From positions 198,646 through 262,645 of the forward strand of contig NZ_JACHGT010000008.1 of assembly GCF_014202425.1 (NCBI RefSeq): a stretch of DNA of 64,000 nt. The letters run 5' to 3'. The notes under the pieces are model-generated. The model ran no database searches. It was not told where the DNA came from and saw only the letters and a list, made by a program, of their open reading frames with translations. A program made the position numbers and the translations under genes. Below, piece after piece: positions 1 through 7,587 of the stretch (the first letter of the stretch is position 1; the number at the start of each line of letters is the position of its first letter). Origin of the DNA: Phytomonospora endophytica. GTDB lineage: Bacteria > Actinomycetota > Actinomycetes > Mycobacteriales > Micromonosporaceae.

Positions 1-356
1 CGACGCGGGCCGTGGTCCGCGCGGCGAAGCTGACGCCGGAGCGGATCGCGGGCGTGTTCCTGGTCGGCGGCGCCAGCCGGATGCCGCTCGTCGCGACGAT
101 GCTGCACCGGGCCCTGGGCGTCGCGCCGACCGTCATCGAGCAGCCGGAGCTGGTCGTCGCGCAGGGCGCGGCGGTCTCGGTTCCGGTGGCCGCGCCGGTC
201 GTCGCGCCCCCGCCGGCACCCGCTCCGGTGCGCCCGCCGCCCGTCGCTCCCCGGAAGCCGAAGCGGCGGCTCGACTGGCGGTGGCGCGCGGCGATCGCGC
301 TGGCGATCCTGCTGGCGGCCTCGATCCTGGTCACCCAGCTGACCAAGGTGAACTAG
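1..356 (+). CDS. Hsp70-family membrane-anchored protein, C-terminal part
   Basis: The reading frame is open from the left edge, so the gene starts outside the window. The visible 117 or so residues hold the end of an Hsp70/DnaK actin-like ATPase domain (motif VFLVGGASRMP followed by an alpha-helix and a QPELVVAQGAA strand-turn typical of subdomain IIA). A proline-rich linker of about 30 residues follows, then a basic patch (KPKRR) and one predicted membrane helix (about the last 22 residues) ending in a short tail. There is no substrate-binding domain. Actinomycetes carry many such Hsp70-like proteins with a single C-terminal membrane anchor; their clients are unknown. The stop codon overlaps the stop of the convergent paaK gene (shared CTAG). 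Confidence 0.8.
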   Translation, partial: TRAVVRAAKLTPERIAGVFLVGGASRMPLVATMLHRALGVAPTVIEQPELVVAQGAAVSVPVAAPVVAPPPAPAPVRPPPVAPRKPKRRLDWRWRAAIALAILLAASILVTQLTKVN

Positions 357-1651
357 CGCTCGTCGACGACCCGGCGCATCTTCCCCGCCGAACGCTCCAC
401 CCCGCCCACCGCGACGATCCGCACCGCCGCCGTGACCCCGATCGTGCCCTTGATCCGTTCGGCCAGCCGCCGCCCGGCCTCCTCGGCGGCGTCCACAGTG
501 GAGTCGGTGGCGGGCTCGGCCGTGACGGTCAGCGTGTCCAGCGGGCCCCGCTTCCCGAGCACGCACTGGAAATGCGGCGACAGCTCCGCCTCGGCCAGCA
601 GCAACTCCTCGATCTGCGTCGGGAACACGTTGACGCCCCGCACGATCAGCATGTCGTCGGTGCGCCCGGTGATCTTCTCCATCCGCCGCATGGTCCGGGC
701 GGTGCCCGGCAGGAGGCGCGTGAGGTCGCCGGTCCGGTAGCGGATCACCGGCATCGCCCGCTTGGTGAGGCTGGTGAAGACCAGTTCGCCGAGCTCGCCG
801 TCGGGGAGGAGCGCGCCGGTGCCGGGGTCGACGACCTCCGGGTAGAAGTGGTCCTCCCAGACGTGCAGGCCGTCCTTGGTCTCCAGGCACTCCTGCGCCA
901 CGCCCGGCCCGATGACCTCGGAGAGGCCGTAGATGTCGACGGCGTGGATGTCGAGCCGCTCCTCAAGGGTCTCGCGCAGGCGGCCCGTCCACGGTTCGGC
1001 GCCGAAGACACCGACCTTCAGCGAGGTCGCGGCCGGGTCGATGCCCTGGCGTTCCATCTCGTCGGCGATGGCGAGCATGTAGGTCGGTGTGACGGTGATG
1101 ATCTCGGGCCCGAAGTCGGCGATGAGGCGCACCTGCCGCTCGGTCAGGCCCCCCGACACCGGGACGACCGTGCAGCCGAGGTGCTCGGCGCCCGCGTGGA
1201 CGCCGAGCCCGCCGGTGAAAAGGCCGTAGCCGTAGGCGTTGTGCAGGATCTGGCCCGGCCGCGCCCCGGCGGCCCGCAGGCTCCGGGCCATGACCTCGGC
1301 CCACGTCCGCAGGTCACCGGCGGTGTAGCCGACGACGGTCGGGCGTCCCGTCGTGCCCGAGGAGGCGTGGATGCGGGCGACCCGCTCGCGCGGGACCGCG
1401 AACATGCCGAAGGGATAGTTGCGCCGCAGATCCTCCTTGGTGGTGAAGGGAAGCCGCGACAGTTCGCCGATGCCCCCGACGTCGCCCGGCTCGACGCCCG
1501 CGGCCGCGAACGCGGCCCGGTAGTGCGGGCTGTGGTCGTGGGCGTGCCGGATCGTCTCGCGCAGGCGGGCGTCCTGAAGGGCGCGCAGCTCGTCGGCGGA
1601 GGCGGTCTCGATCGGGTCGAGCGCGGCGGGCGGGGGCTGGTAGCTCGGCAT
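353..1651 (-). CDS. paaK: phenylacetate-CoA ligase
   Basis: This 432-aa protein matches the usual length of the family. It belongs to the ANL adenylate-forming superfamily and activates phenylacetate (or a related aryl acid) to its CoA thioester using ATP, in the cytoplasm. Visible motifs are the AMP-binding loop SSGTTGRPT (about residue 95), the YGLSE motif (about 240), YRTGD (about 306) and the C-terminal GRTDDMLIVRGVN hinge with a lysine-containing SAGKMRR tail. It stands alone: no paaABCDE hydroxylase genes are adjacent, so it may serve secondary metabolism or an aryl-acid tailoring step instead of the full catabolic route. It converges on the Hsp70-like gene with a 4-bp overlap. Confidence 0.9.
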   Translation of the reverse strand: MPSYQPPPAALDPIETASADELRALQDARLRETIRHAHDHSPHYRAAFAAAGVEPGDVGGIGELSRLPFTTKEDLRRNYPFGMFAVPRERVARIHASSGTTGRPTVVGYTAGDLRTWAEVMARSLRAAGARPGQILHNAYGYGLFTGGLGVHAGAEHLGCTVVPVSGGLTERQVRLIADFGPEIITVTPTYMLAIADEMERQGIDPAATSLKVGVFGAEPWTGRLRETLEERLDIHAVDIYGLSEVIGPGVAQECLETKDGLHVWEDHFYPEVVDPGTGALLPDGELGELVFTSLTKRAMPVIRYRTGDLTRLLPGTARTMRRMEKITGRTDDMLIVRGVNVFPTQIEELLLAEAELSPHFQCVLGKRGPLDTLTVTAEPATDSTVDAAEEAGRRLAERIKGTIGVTAAVRIVAVGGVERSAGKMRRVVDER

Positions 1652-1696
1652 GGCTCCGATGATCGTCCCGCCCGGCGCGGATGTCCACGGGTTCGG

Positions 1697-2827
1697 TCAG
1701 GCGCTCTCGCGGAGTTCGGCGGTGTGCTCGACCATCCTGGTCAGCGGGGTGACCCCGGGCTTCCCGGTGAGTTTCGGTACCTCACGCGAGCCGGCCGGGC
1801 GCATGTCGTAGAGGTAGGAACCTCTCGGGACCTTGCCGTTGTCGATCAGGTAGAGCAGGTGCCCGGCGCCGACCCCGGCGTACCGGACCCCGCGCACGGC
1901 CGCCGGGGCGATCGTGCGCGCGAAGCGCATGTTCCGCCAGAGGGCGAAGGTCTCGCCCTGGGCCTCGGGCCCCGTGCGGCTCCGGCCGAGCAGCAGCGTC
2001 CGCTCGGTGGCGTCGAGCACGGGATCGTCCCCGATGCGTTCGTACATGACCTCGATGACGTCTTCGAGCACGGATGTCAAGCCCCCCAGCAACAGCGGGT
2101 TGGAACGCGCGTCGACCTTGTCGCCGAGGTATCCGCCGAAGTTGAGGGTCGCGACGAAGGGGTCGATCGAGGCGTCGTAGGCCATGACGTTGCCGGCGGC
2201 CCGGTTCTCGGCATCCGAGAGCTTCGGTTTCGGCGCGGTCGCGGCCCCGCCGGGCGGAACCGTCTCCACGTTGGCGTCGAGGTCCCTGACGTAGGCCCAC
2301 GCGATCCGCAGCGCGTACTGGGCGGCGAACCCGAGGGCGCTGCCCCGGCGCATCTCGACCTGCCTCCCCTTGAGATACGCCAAGGTCATGGGAAGCGGGA
2401 CCGCCATCTTCGGGAACAGCGCGTCGGCGCCGAAGTCGTGCATGCGGGCGGCGTCGATGTCGAGCCTCTGCCTCGCCCCCGCGGTTTCGAGGACGCAGGT
2501 CGCGAACACCTTCGAGTTCGTGGCCAGCTTCTCGACGAAGAAGGACTCGTCGATGAAGGAGCGCGTGCCGACCTTCCCCACGACGTCGAGGAGGCGCACG
2601 TGGTCGTGCTGCTCGCCGAAGATGTTGAGACCTTGCGGGCTGAAGCGCGCCCACACCCGCCCGAGCGTGCCGGGAACGCTGATCGAGCCCAGATGGTCGG
2701 TGTCGCCCTTGACGTGCCGGGCGAGTTCGGCGAGGTTGTCGAAGTCGCGGACCCGGTCGTCGTCGAACATGTGGGCCGGGGCCGTGACCTCGCCTTTCTC
2801 CTTGCGAACACCGCTGATGAAGATCAT
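1697..2827 (-). CDS. hypothetical protein, unknown family
   Basis: The 376-aa product is not recognised. The start is well supported: ATG preceded by GGAGGT (2833-2838 on the complementary strand) at seven bases. The protein looks soluble, with no signal peptide or membrane helix, and has a mixed alpha/beta composition. A short charged, proline-containing stretch near residue 190 may link two domains. The C-terminal third is rich in arginine and hydrophobic residues. It lies 45 bp upstream (in coordinates) of paaK on the same strand, so paaK could be co-transcribed downstream of it. No catalytic motif could be assigned. Confidence 0.75.
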   Translation of the reverse strand: MIFISGVRKEKGEVTAPAHMFDDDRVRDFDNLAELARHVKGDTDHLGSISVPGTLGRVWARFSPQGLNIFGEQHDHVRLLDVVGKVGTRSFIDESFFVEKLATNSKVFATCVLETAGARQRLDIDAARMHDFGADALFPKMAVPLPMTLAYLKGRQVEMRRGSALGFAAQYALRIAWAYVRDLDANVETVPPGGAATAPKPKLSDAENRAAGNVMAYDASIDPFVATLNFGGYLGDKVDARSNPLLLGGLTSVLEDVIEVMYERIGDDPVLDATERTLLLGRSRTGPEAQGETFALWRNMRFARTIAPAAVRGVRYAGVGAGHLLYLIDNGKVPRGSYLYDMRPAGSREVPKLTGKPGVTPLTRMVEHTAELRESA

Positions 2828-2983
2828 GGCCGACCTCCGGTCGGGAGAGGGAAGAGGCCTTCACGTTAAGCGGGCGGCATTCCGCAATGAACGTCCACAA
2901 GGGACGCGAAAAGGGCAGACCCGTCCCGGATCTCGACCCACGCTCTTTACCTCGGCGAAACCGGCGGCAACACGTCACGCACC

Positions 2984-2989
2984 TAGAGT
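2984..2989 (+). promoter_or_regulatory. candidate -10 element for the GH92 gene
   Basis: TAGAGT fits the actinobacterial TANNNT -10 consensus and lies six bases before the ATC at 2996, the geometry of leaderless transcription. No convincing -35 box is seen. It also contains the in-frame stop (TAG, 2984-2986) that limits how far the gene can extend upstream. Confidence 0.4.
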
Positions 2990-2995
2990 CACGCC

Positions 2996-5218
2996 ATCTT
3001 CGACGACATCGATCCCTTCATCGGCACCGCCGCGACCGCCCTGCCACCGGCGCGAGGGCTCGCGGCCACCTGGTGGTGGCCGAAAGCACAGATCGGCAAC
3101 ACCCACCCCGGTGCGACCTCACCGCTCGGCATGGTCTCGGCCTGCGCCTACTCCGGCGCCTACCCGACCGGCTACGGCCGCTACGCCAAGAACACCGAGG
3201 GCCTGCCCGAGGAGCTCTTCGGCCACTCCCAGGCCTCCGGCTTCACCCACTTCCAGCAGTCGGGCACCGGCGCGATCCGCAAGTACTACAACTACCTGCG
3301 CGTCACCCCCATGCTCCAGCCCCTCGACGCCCTCGGTGACGCCTGGCCCCTGCACGACGAGACCGCCGAACCCGGCTACTACGCCGCCACCCTCGGCACC
3401 GGGATCCGCTGCGAGACAACCGTCGGCGAGAAGGTCGCCGTCCACCGCCTCACCTTCCCCGAACACCACAACGCCCGCGTCGTCGTCGACCTGTCCTGCG
3501 GCGGTCTCGCCATCGACCAGGGCCGCACGGTCCCCCTGCGCGCGCACGTCGAGAGCACCGGCGACGCCGCCCACGGCACCGTCGTCGTCGAAGGCGTCCC
3601 CCTGTCCTTCCACATCGAACTCGCCGAACCCGGCTGGCGCCAGATGCTCTGGTACGACCGCCGCCTCATCGAAGGCGGCACCCGCCTCGACTTCGACCGC
3701 ATCCGCCAGACCACCCTGCGCCCCTTCGGGCTGCTCTTCCACGGCCCGGCGCGCACCGGACGGCCCGTCGAACTCCGCATCGGCTTCTCCCTGCGCGGAC
3801 CGGCACAGGCCCGCGACAACCTCCACCGCGAAAGCGGCGGCTTCGACGCCGTCCGCGCCTCGACGGCCGAACGCTGGCGCGACCACCTCGGCCGCGTCAC
3901 CGTCGAAGGCGGCACCCCCGCCCGCCGCCGCGTCTTCGCCACCGCCCTCTACCACTCCCTCGTCAAACCCTGCTTCGCCGACGACGAAAGCCCCTTCTGG
4001 CCCTCCTCGGGCCCCTTCGCCTTCGACATCTGCACCATGTGGGACATCTACAAGACCCAGCTCCCGCTGCTCGCCGCGATCGTCCCCGGCCGGGCCGCCG
4101 ACCTGCTCGAATTCCTCATCCGCGTCTGCGAGGAGGAAGGCAACCTCCCCATCGGATACCGCATGGCCCGCGGTGCCGACCGCTTCTTCCGGCAGGCCAG
4201 CGCCCTGGCCCACACCGCGCTCGCCGACGCCCAGGCCCTCGGCCTCGGCGACCTCGACTGGAACTGGGCCCTGGTGCACATGGAGGCCGACCTGCACCGG
4301 CTCTACGGCGAGGACTTCTACGAGCACGGCGTCGTGCACCCCATCTCCCACACCCTCGACCTCGCCTACGCCCACCACTGCACGGCCTCCGTCGCCCGCG
4401 CGCTCAACGACGGGAAACTCGCCTACGACCTCGCCGCCCGCGCCCACCTGTGGACGAACGCCTTCGACCCGGCGACCGGGCTGCTGCGCGACTCCTCGTT
4501 CTACGAGGGCGGCAAGTGGAACTACTCCTTCCGTCTGCTCCACGACATGGCCGGCCGGATCGCGATGGCCAGCGGCGACGCGGCCTACGTCGCGATGCTC
4601 GACGCGTTCTTCGGCTACGGCGCCTCACCGGTGACGCAACCGGGGAAACGGCCCGACCCGGCGGAGATGGCGATCGGGTACGCCCTCAACCGCTTCGAGG
4701 GCCTCAACAACGAACCCGACATGGAAGCGCCCTGGTCCTACCACTACGCCGGCCGTCCCGATCGCACCGCCGAGATCGTCCACGCGGCCCTGACCTGGCA
4801 GTTCGGCACCGGACCGGGCGGGCTGCCGGGCAACGACGATTCCGGCGGGCTGAGCAGCTGGTACGTGTGGGCCTCGCTCGGGCTGTTCCCGGTCGCCGGG
4901 CAGAACCTGTTCCTGCTCAACGCGCCCGCCTTCGAGCGCGCCGTGATCGCCGTCGGCGAGCGTGAGTTCGTCGTCGAGACCAGCGGGCACCGGCCGTCGC
5001 CGATCGGTTCCGACGACCCCGAGGCCGATCCGCCGCCGCGGTACGTGCGGTCGGCGCGCTTCAACGGCAAGGCCCTCGACGTCGCCCACCTGCGTGCCAC
5101 CGACGTGCACGCGGGCGGGCGCCTGCATCTCGAACTCGGGCCCGAGCCCTCGGCCTGGGGGCGCAAGGTCCGTCCACCGTCACTGTCCGACCCGCACGGG
5201 ACCGGAGCCCGCACATGA
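2996..5218 (+). CDS. GH92-family alpha-mannosidase
   Basis: About 740 aa, a typical length for glycoside hydrolase family 92: exo-acting, calcium-dependent alpha-mannosidases that invert the anomeric centre. The N-terminal family motif DPFIGT and the GNTHPGATSPLGM block, the central IGYRMARG and YEHGVVHP segments, LNNEPDMEAPW (candidate acid Glu about residue 573) and PGNDDSGGLSSWYVW (candidate base Asp pair about 614-615) are all present. No canonical start codon exists between the in-frame stop at 2984 and the DPFIGT motif, so the start at ATC 2996 is an inference from a leaderless -10 box. The first ATG, at 3131, would delete conserved sequence. No signal peptide is visible, so the enzyme may be cytoplasmic. 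It overlaps the next gene by ATGA, which implies translational coupling. Confidence 0.85.
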   Translation: MFDDIDPFIGTAATALPPARGLAATWWWPKAQIGNTHPGATSPLGMVSACAYSGAYPTGYGRYAKNTEGLPEELFGHSQASGFTHFQQSGTGAIRKYYNYLRVTPMLQPLDALGDAWPLHDETAEPGYYAATLGTGIRCETTVGEKVAVHRLTFPEHHNARVVVDLSCGGLAIDQGRTVPLRAHVESTGDAAHGTVVVEGVPLSFHIELAEPGWRQMLWYDRRLIEGGTRLDFDRIRQTTLRPFGLLFHGPARTGRPVELRIGFSLRGPAQARDNLHRESGGFDAVRASTAERWRDHLGRVTVEGGTPARRRVFATALYHSLVKPCFADDESPFWPSSGPFAFDICTMWDIYKTQLPLLAAIVPGRAADLLEFLIRVCEEEGNLPIGYRMARGADRFFRQASALAHTALADAQALGLGDLDWNWALVHMEADLHRLYGEDFYEHGVVHPISHTLDLAYAHHCTASVARALNDGKLAYDLAARAHLWTNAFDPATGLLRDSSFYEGGKWNYSFRLLHDMAGRIAMASGDAAYVAMLDAFFGYGASPVTQPGKRPDPAEMAIGYALNRFEGLNNEPDMEAPWSYHYAGRPDRTAEIVHAALTWQFGTGPGGLPGNDDSGGLSSWYVWASLGLFPVAGQNLFLLNAPAFERAVIAVGEREFVVETSGHRPSPIGSDDPEADPPPRYVRSARFNGKALDVAHLRATDVHAGGRLHLELGPEPSAWGRKVRPPSLSDPHGTGART

Positions 5219-6501
5219 GCAGACCCGACCGCCGCCTCGTCATCGTCGTCCGCGCCGATCCGGTGATCTGCGGCCATTCCGGTGAGGCCCGCAACCTCGC
5301 CGAGGTGGCCCTGACCCGCGGTTTCGACGACGTGCGGCTGCTGACCTGGCCGATCCCCGCGCTGCGGGCGGCGGGGCTGCCGCTGAAGCCGCTCGACCGG
5401 ATCTCGCCGTACAGCACGGGGATCACCGTCGAGCGGCCCGAGCCCGTCGGGGACTACCGCGTCCCCGACGGCCGCTACATCGCCGGGCTGACCGGGCGGC
5501 TGGTGGAGCTGCTGGCCGGGGCCGCGTCTGTGGTGTGCCTGTCGCTGTACCTGGCGCCGCACACGGCGGTGGTCGGCGAGGCCGTCGCGGCCGCACGGGC
5601 GGCGGGGTACGCGACGGACGTGCGGACCATGGCCAAGGCCGTCGGGTCGGACGTCACGAACGTGATCCGCTCCTGCCTGCGGGAAGGGCGCTTCGGGGCG
5701 GCGGTCGCGCTGCTCGCGGGCTTCCTGGCCAACGACGACGTGCTCGCGGTGTCGGAGTACACCCGCCGCGAGATCGTCGCGGCGGCCGAGGCCGTCGACG
5801 CGCACTGCGGGACGCGGCTGGCGGTGGAATGCCGCGCGCGCGTGGTCGTGAGCTATCCGCCGATCGACACCGCCGCGTACCTCGATCTCGACCCGGCGCG
5901 GGTCGACGCGGTCCTCGCGCGCCGGGGGCTGGAGCGCGACGGGTACGTGCTGTTCCTGTCCCGGGTGGCGCGCGCGAAAGGCGTGTTCGACCTGGTCGAG
6001 GCCTTCGCGCGAGGGCGGGCGCGGTCGCGGGTCAAGCTGGTCGTCGCGGGGAACGGTCCGGCGCTGGAGGAGGTCAGGGCACTGGCCGGGGGAGACGGGC
6101 GCGTGGTGTTCCTGTCCGATGTGGACGACGAGGAGAAGCCACTGCTCATGCGCGGCTGTGCCGCCTTCGCGCTGCCGACGAGGCCGGAACCGGACTTCGT
6201 GGAGACCTTCGGGATCGCGCTGAGCGAGAAGATGCTGGCCGGCGGCGGGCCGGTGATCACGACGATCACCGGCGGTACCGGTGAGGCCGTCGGCGAGACG
6301 GCCGTGATCGTCGAGGCGGGCGACGTCGGCGGACTCGCGGCCGCGATCGACCGGGTCGTGCTGGAGCTGTCGCCGGGCGAGCGCGCGGACATGGCGTCGC
6401 GGGCGAGGCGACACGCGCTGGCCTTCGATCGCACGCGTGTGTTCGACGAGCTCTTTCAGTCCTCCGAGCGCGTCAGCGGCGCCTGGTTCACCAGCGCCTG
6501 A
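5215..6501 (+). CDS. GT4-family glycosyltransferase
   Basis: This 428-aa GT-B fold enzyme has an N-terminal acceptor domain (residues 1 to about 220) and a C-terminal nucleotide-sugar domain with the GT4 signature. Motifs include YVLFLSRVARAKG (about 243), VVAGNGP (about 278), VVFLSDVDDEEK and the EX7E-like stretch in PDFVETFGIALSEKML (about 325). Retaining transfer of a hexose from an NDP- or GDP-sugar is expected; the acceptor is unknown. Its start overlaps the stop of the GH92 mannosidase (ATGA), so the two probably act on the same mannose-containing glycan. The 3' end runs 46 bp into the convergent regulator gene. Confidence 0.85.
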   Translation: MSRPDRRLVIVVRADPVICGHSGEARNLAEVALTRGFDDVRLLTWPIPALRAAGLPLKPLDRISPYSTGITVERPEPVGDYRVPDGRYIAGLTGRLVELLAGAASVVCLSLYLAPHTAVVGEAVAAARAAGYATDVRTMAKAVGSDVTNVIRSCLREGRFGAAVALLAGFLANDDVLAVSEYTRREIVAAAEAVDAHCGTRLAVECRARVVVSYPPIDTAAYLDLDPARVDAVLARRGLERDGYVLFLSRVARAKGVFDLVEAFARGRARSRVKLVVAGNGPALEEVRALAGGDGRVVFLSDVDDEEKPLLMRGCAAFALPTRPEPDFVETFGIALSEKMLAGGGPVITTITGGTGEAVGETAVIVEAGDVGGLAAAIDRVVLELSPGERADMASRARRHALAFDRTRVFDELFQSSERVSGAWFTSA

Positions 6502-6770
6502 AGCGCGGCGACGTGTCCGTCGAAGGCCGCCCGCCCCTCGGGGGTGAGGGAGACGAGCGTGCGGCGGCGCCGGCCCGCGCCGTGCTTCTCGATGCGCGCG
6601 TAACCGGCGTCGACGAGGGTCGAGACCTGTTTGGACAGTGCCGAGTCGCTGAGTTTCAGGGTGTCGCGCAGCAGGACGAACTCCGCCCACTCCGTCGCGG
6701 CCAGCATGGACATCAGCGCCAGCCGCGTCGGCGGGTGGATCAGCTCGTCGAAGCCGTGCGGTGTGGTCAT
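6456..6770 (-). CDS. winged-helix transcriptional regulator (HTH_34 / MarR-like)
   Basis: The 104-aa protein is almost entirely one winged-helix domain. It has the core helix-turn-helix DSALSKQVSTLVDAGY (about residues 41-56), a basic wing (KHGAGRRRRT) and the typical LTPEGRAAF end. This matches the small MarR/PF13601-type regulators of actinomycetes, which dimerise and bind palindromic operators. Its start overlaps the stop of the upstream membrane gene by ATGA, so both form one operon, probably autoregulated through the inverted repeat at 7238-7291. Its 3' end is antisense to the last 46 bp of the glycosyltransferase gene. Confidence 0.85.
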   Translation of the reverse strand: MTTPHGFDELIHPPTRLALMSMLAATEWAEFVLLRDTLKLSDSALSKQVSTLVDAGYARIEKHGAGRRRRTLVSLTPEGRAAFDGHVAALQALVNQAPLTRSED

Positions 6771-7222
6771 GAGCGCCGTCGCCGGAACGCCGCACGGTTG
6801 ACGGCCTCACTGGTCAGCGCCATGACGGCGACCGCGACGCCACCGAGGATCGTGTGCCCGAAGGGCACGTCGAGCCGCTCGATCAGCCGCACCGCGCCGA
6901 AGGCCCCACCCGCGGCCACCACCATCGCCACCCCCAAGACGAGCCAGGTCCGGCCGGTCATCCGCGAACGGTGGACGACGGCGCGACCTCTACGTCCGGC
7001 CAGGGTAAAACACACCAGCGCGACGGCCATGGCGCCCACGACGGCGACCAGTCCGAGCGCCTCGGAAAGCCGCACGTCGAGCGACGCGATCGCCGCCCAC
7101 GCCGCCGCCGCGCCGGCGGCGTCCCAGCCCCGATGCCGTCCGCGCGTCGCGGCCTCCACGACCTCGTCCTGGTGCCTGCCGATCGCGTCGAGGCGCGCCT
7201 TGGCGTCGTCGATGTGGGACAT
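6767..7222 (-). CDS. small multi-pass membrane protein, partner of the HTH_34 regulator
   Basis: I start the gene at ATG 7222 because GGAG lies at a suitable distance upstream; a longer frame to 7363 would read through the inverted-repeat operator. The 151-aa product has a soluble, charged N-terminal helix of about 45 residues, then about three hydrophobic segments (roughly 52-76, 94-113 and 123-141) and a basic C-terminus (RRRRS). No family name can be given. Pairing of a short membrane protein with an HTH_34 regulator is common in actinomycetes; whether it is a sensor, a transporter or an immunity factor is not known. Confidence 0.7.
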   Translation of the reverse strand: MSHIDDAKARLDAIGRHQDEVVEAATRGRHRGWDAAGAAAAWAAIASLDVRLSEALGLVAVVGAMAVALVCFTLAGRRGRAVVHRSRMTGRTWLVLGVAMVVAAGGAFGAVRLIERLDVPFGHTILGGVAVAVMALTSEAVNRAAFRRRRS

Positions 7223-7237
7223 GGAGGGCTCCTTCGG

Positions 7238-7291
7238 TTTGACTTGCCTGGGAGGAAAGTTAGCACTGACTTTCCTCCCGGGCAAGTCAAA
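7238..7291. promoter_or_regulatory. 23-bp inverted repeat, putative operator
   Basis: Arms 7238-7260 and 7269-7291 are reverse complements over 23 bp with one mismatch, separated by eight bases. The dyad sits 16 bp upstream of the membrane-protein start and overlaps a TAACTT sequence (minus strand) that fits a -10 box. A dimeric winged-helix repressor could bind here and shut off its own operon. It could instead fold as an RNA hairpin in the leader if transcription starts upstream. Confidence 0.6.
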
Positions 7292-7587
7292 AGGAGGACG
7301 CGGGTGCGGCGAATGCGGGTTCGCCGGTCGCGGGTGCCGGTGTCGCGGGGCTTCCCGTCGCACCCTTTCCGATCACCGCCCCGAATGATCCCTTCCGCCA
7401 TTCCCGGGCCAAATCCACGCTAATCCAAAGAATCTTGGCGCACCCCTTGAATTCGCCGTTGTGAGCCGCCATTCTACTAAGCAGTAACGCTTTGACTGGA
7501 AGCGCTTTTTTCATACGCGCCCGCTGGTCAAGACCTATCCGCGATCCCCCTGCGGATAACCCGGCACAAGCAGGAGGTGGCTCACTC

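Noticed and set aside
281-2869. An 862-codon plus-strand frame across paaK and the unknown gene
   Set aside because: Antisense shadow of two minus-strand genes, one of which is an unambiguous phenylacetate-CoA ligase.
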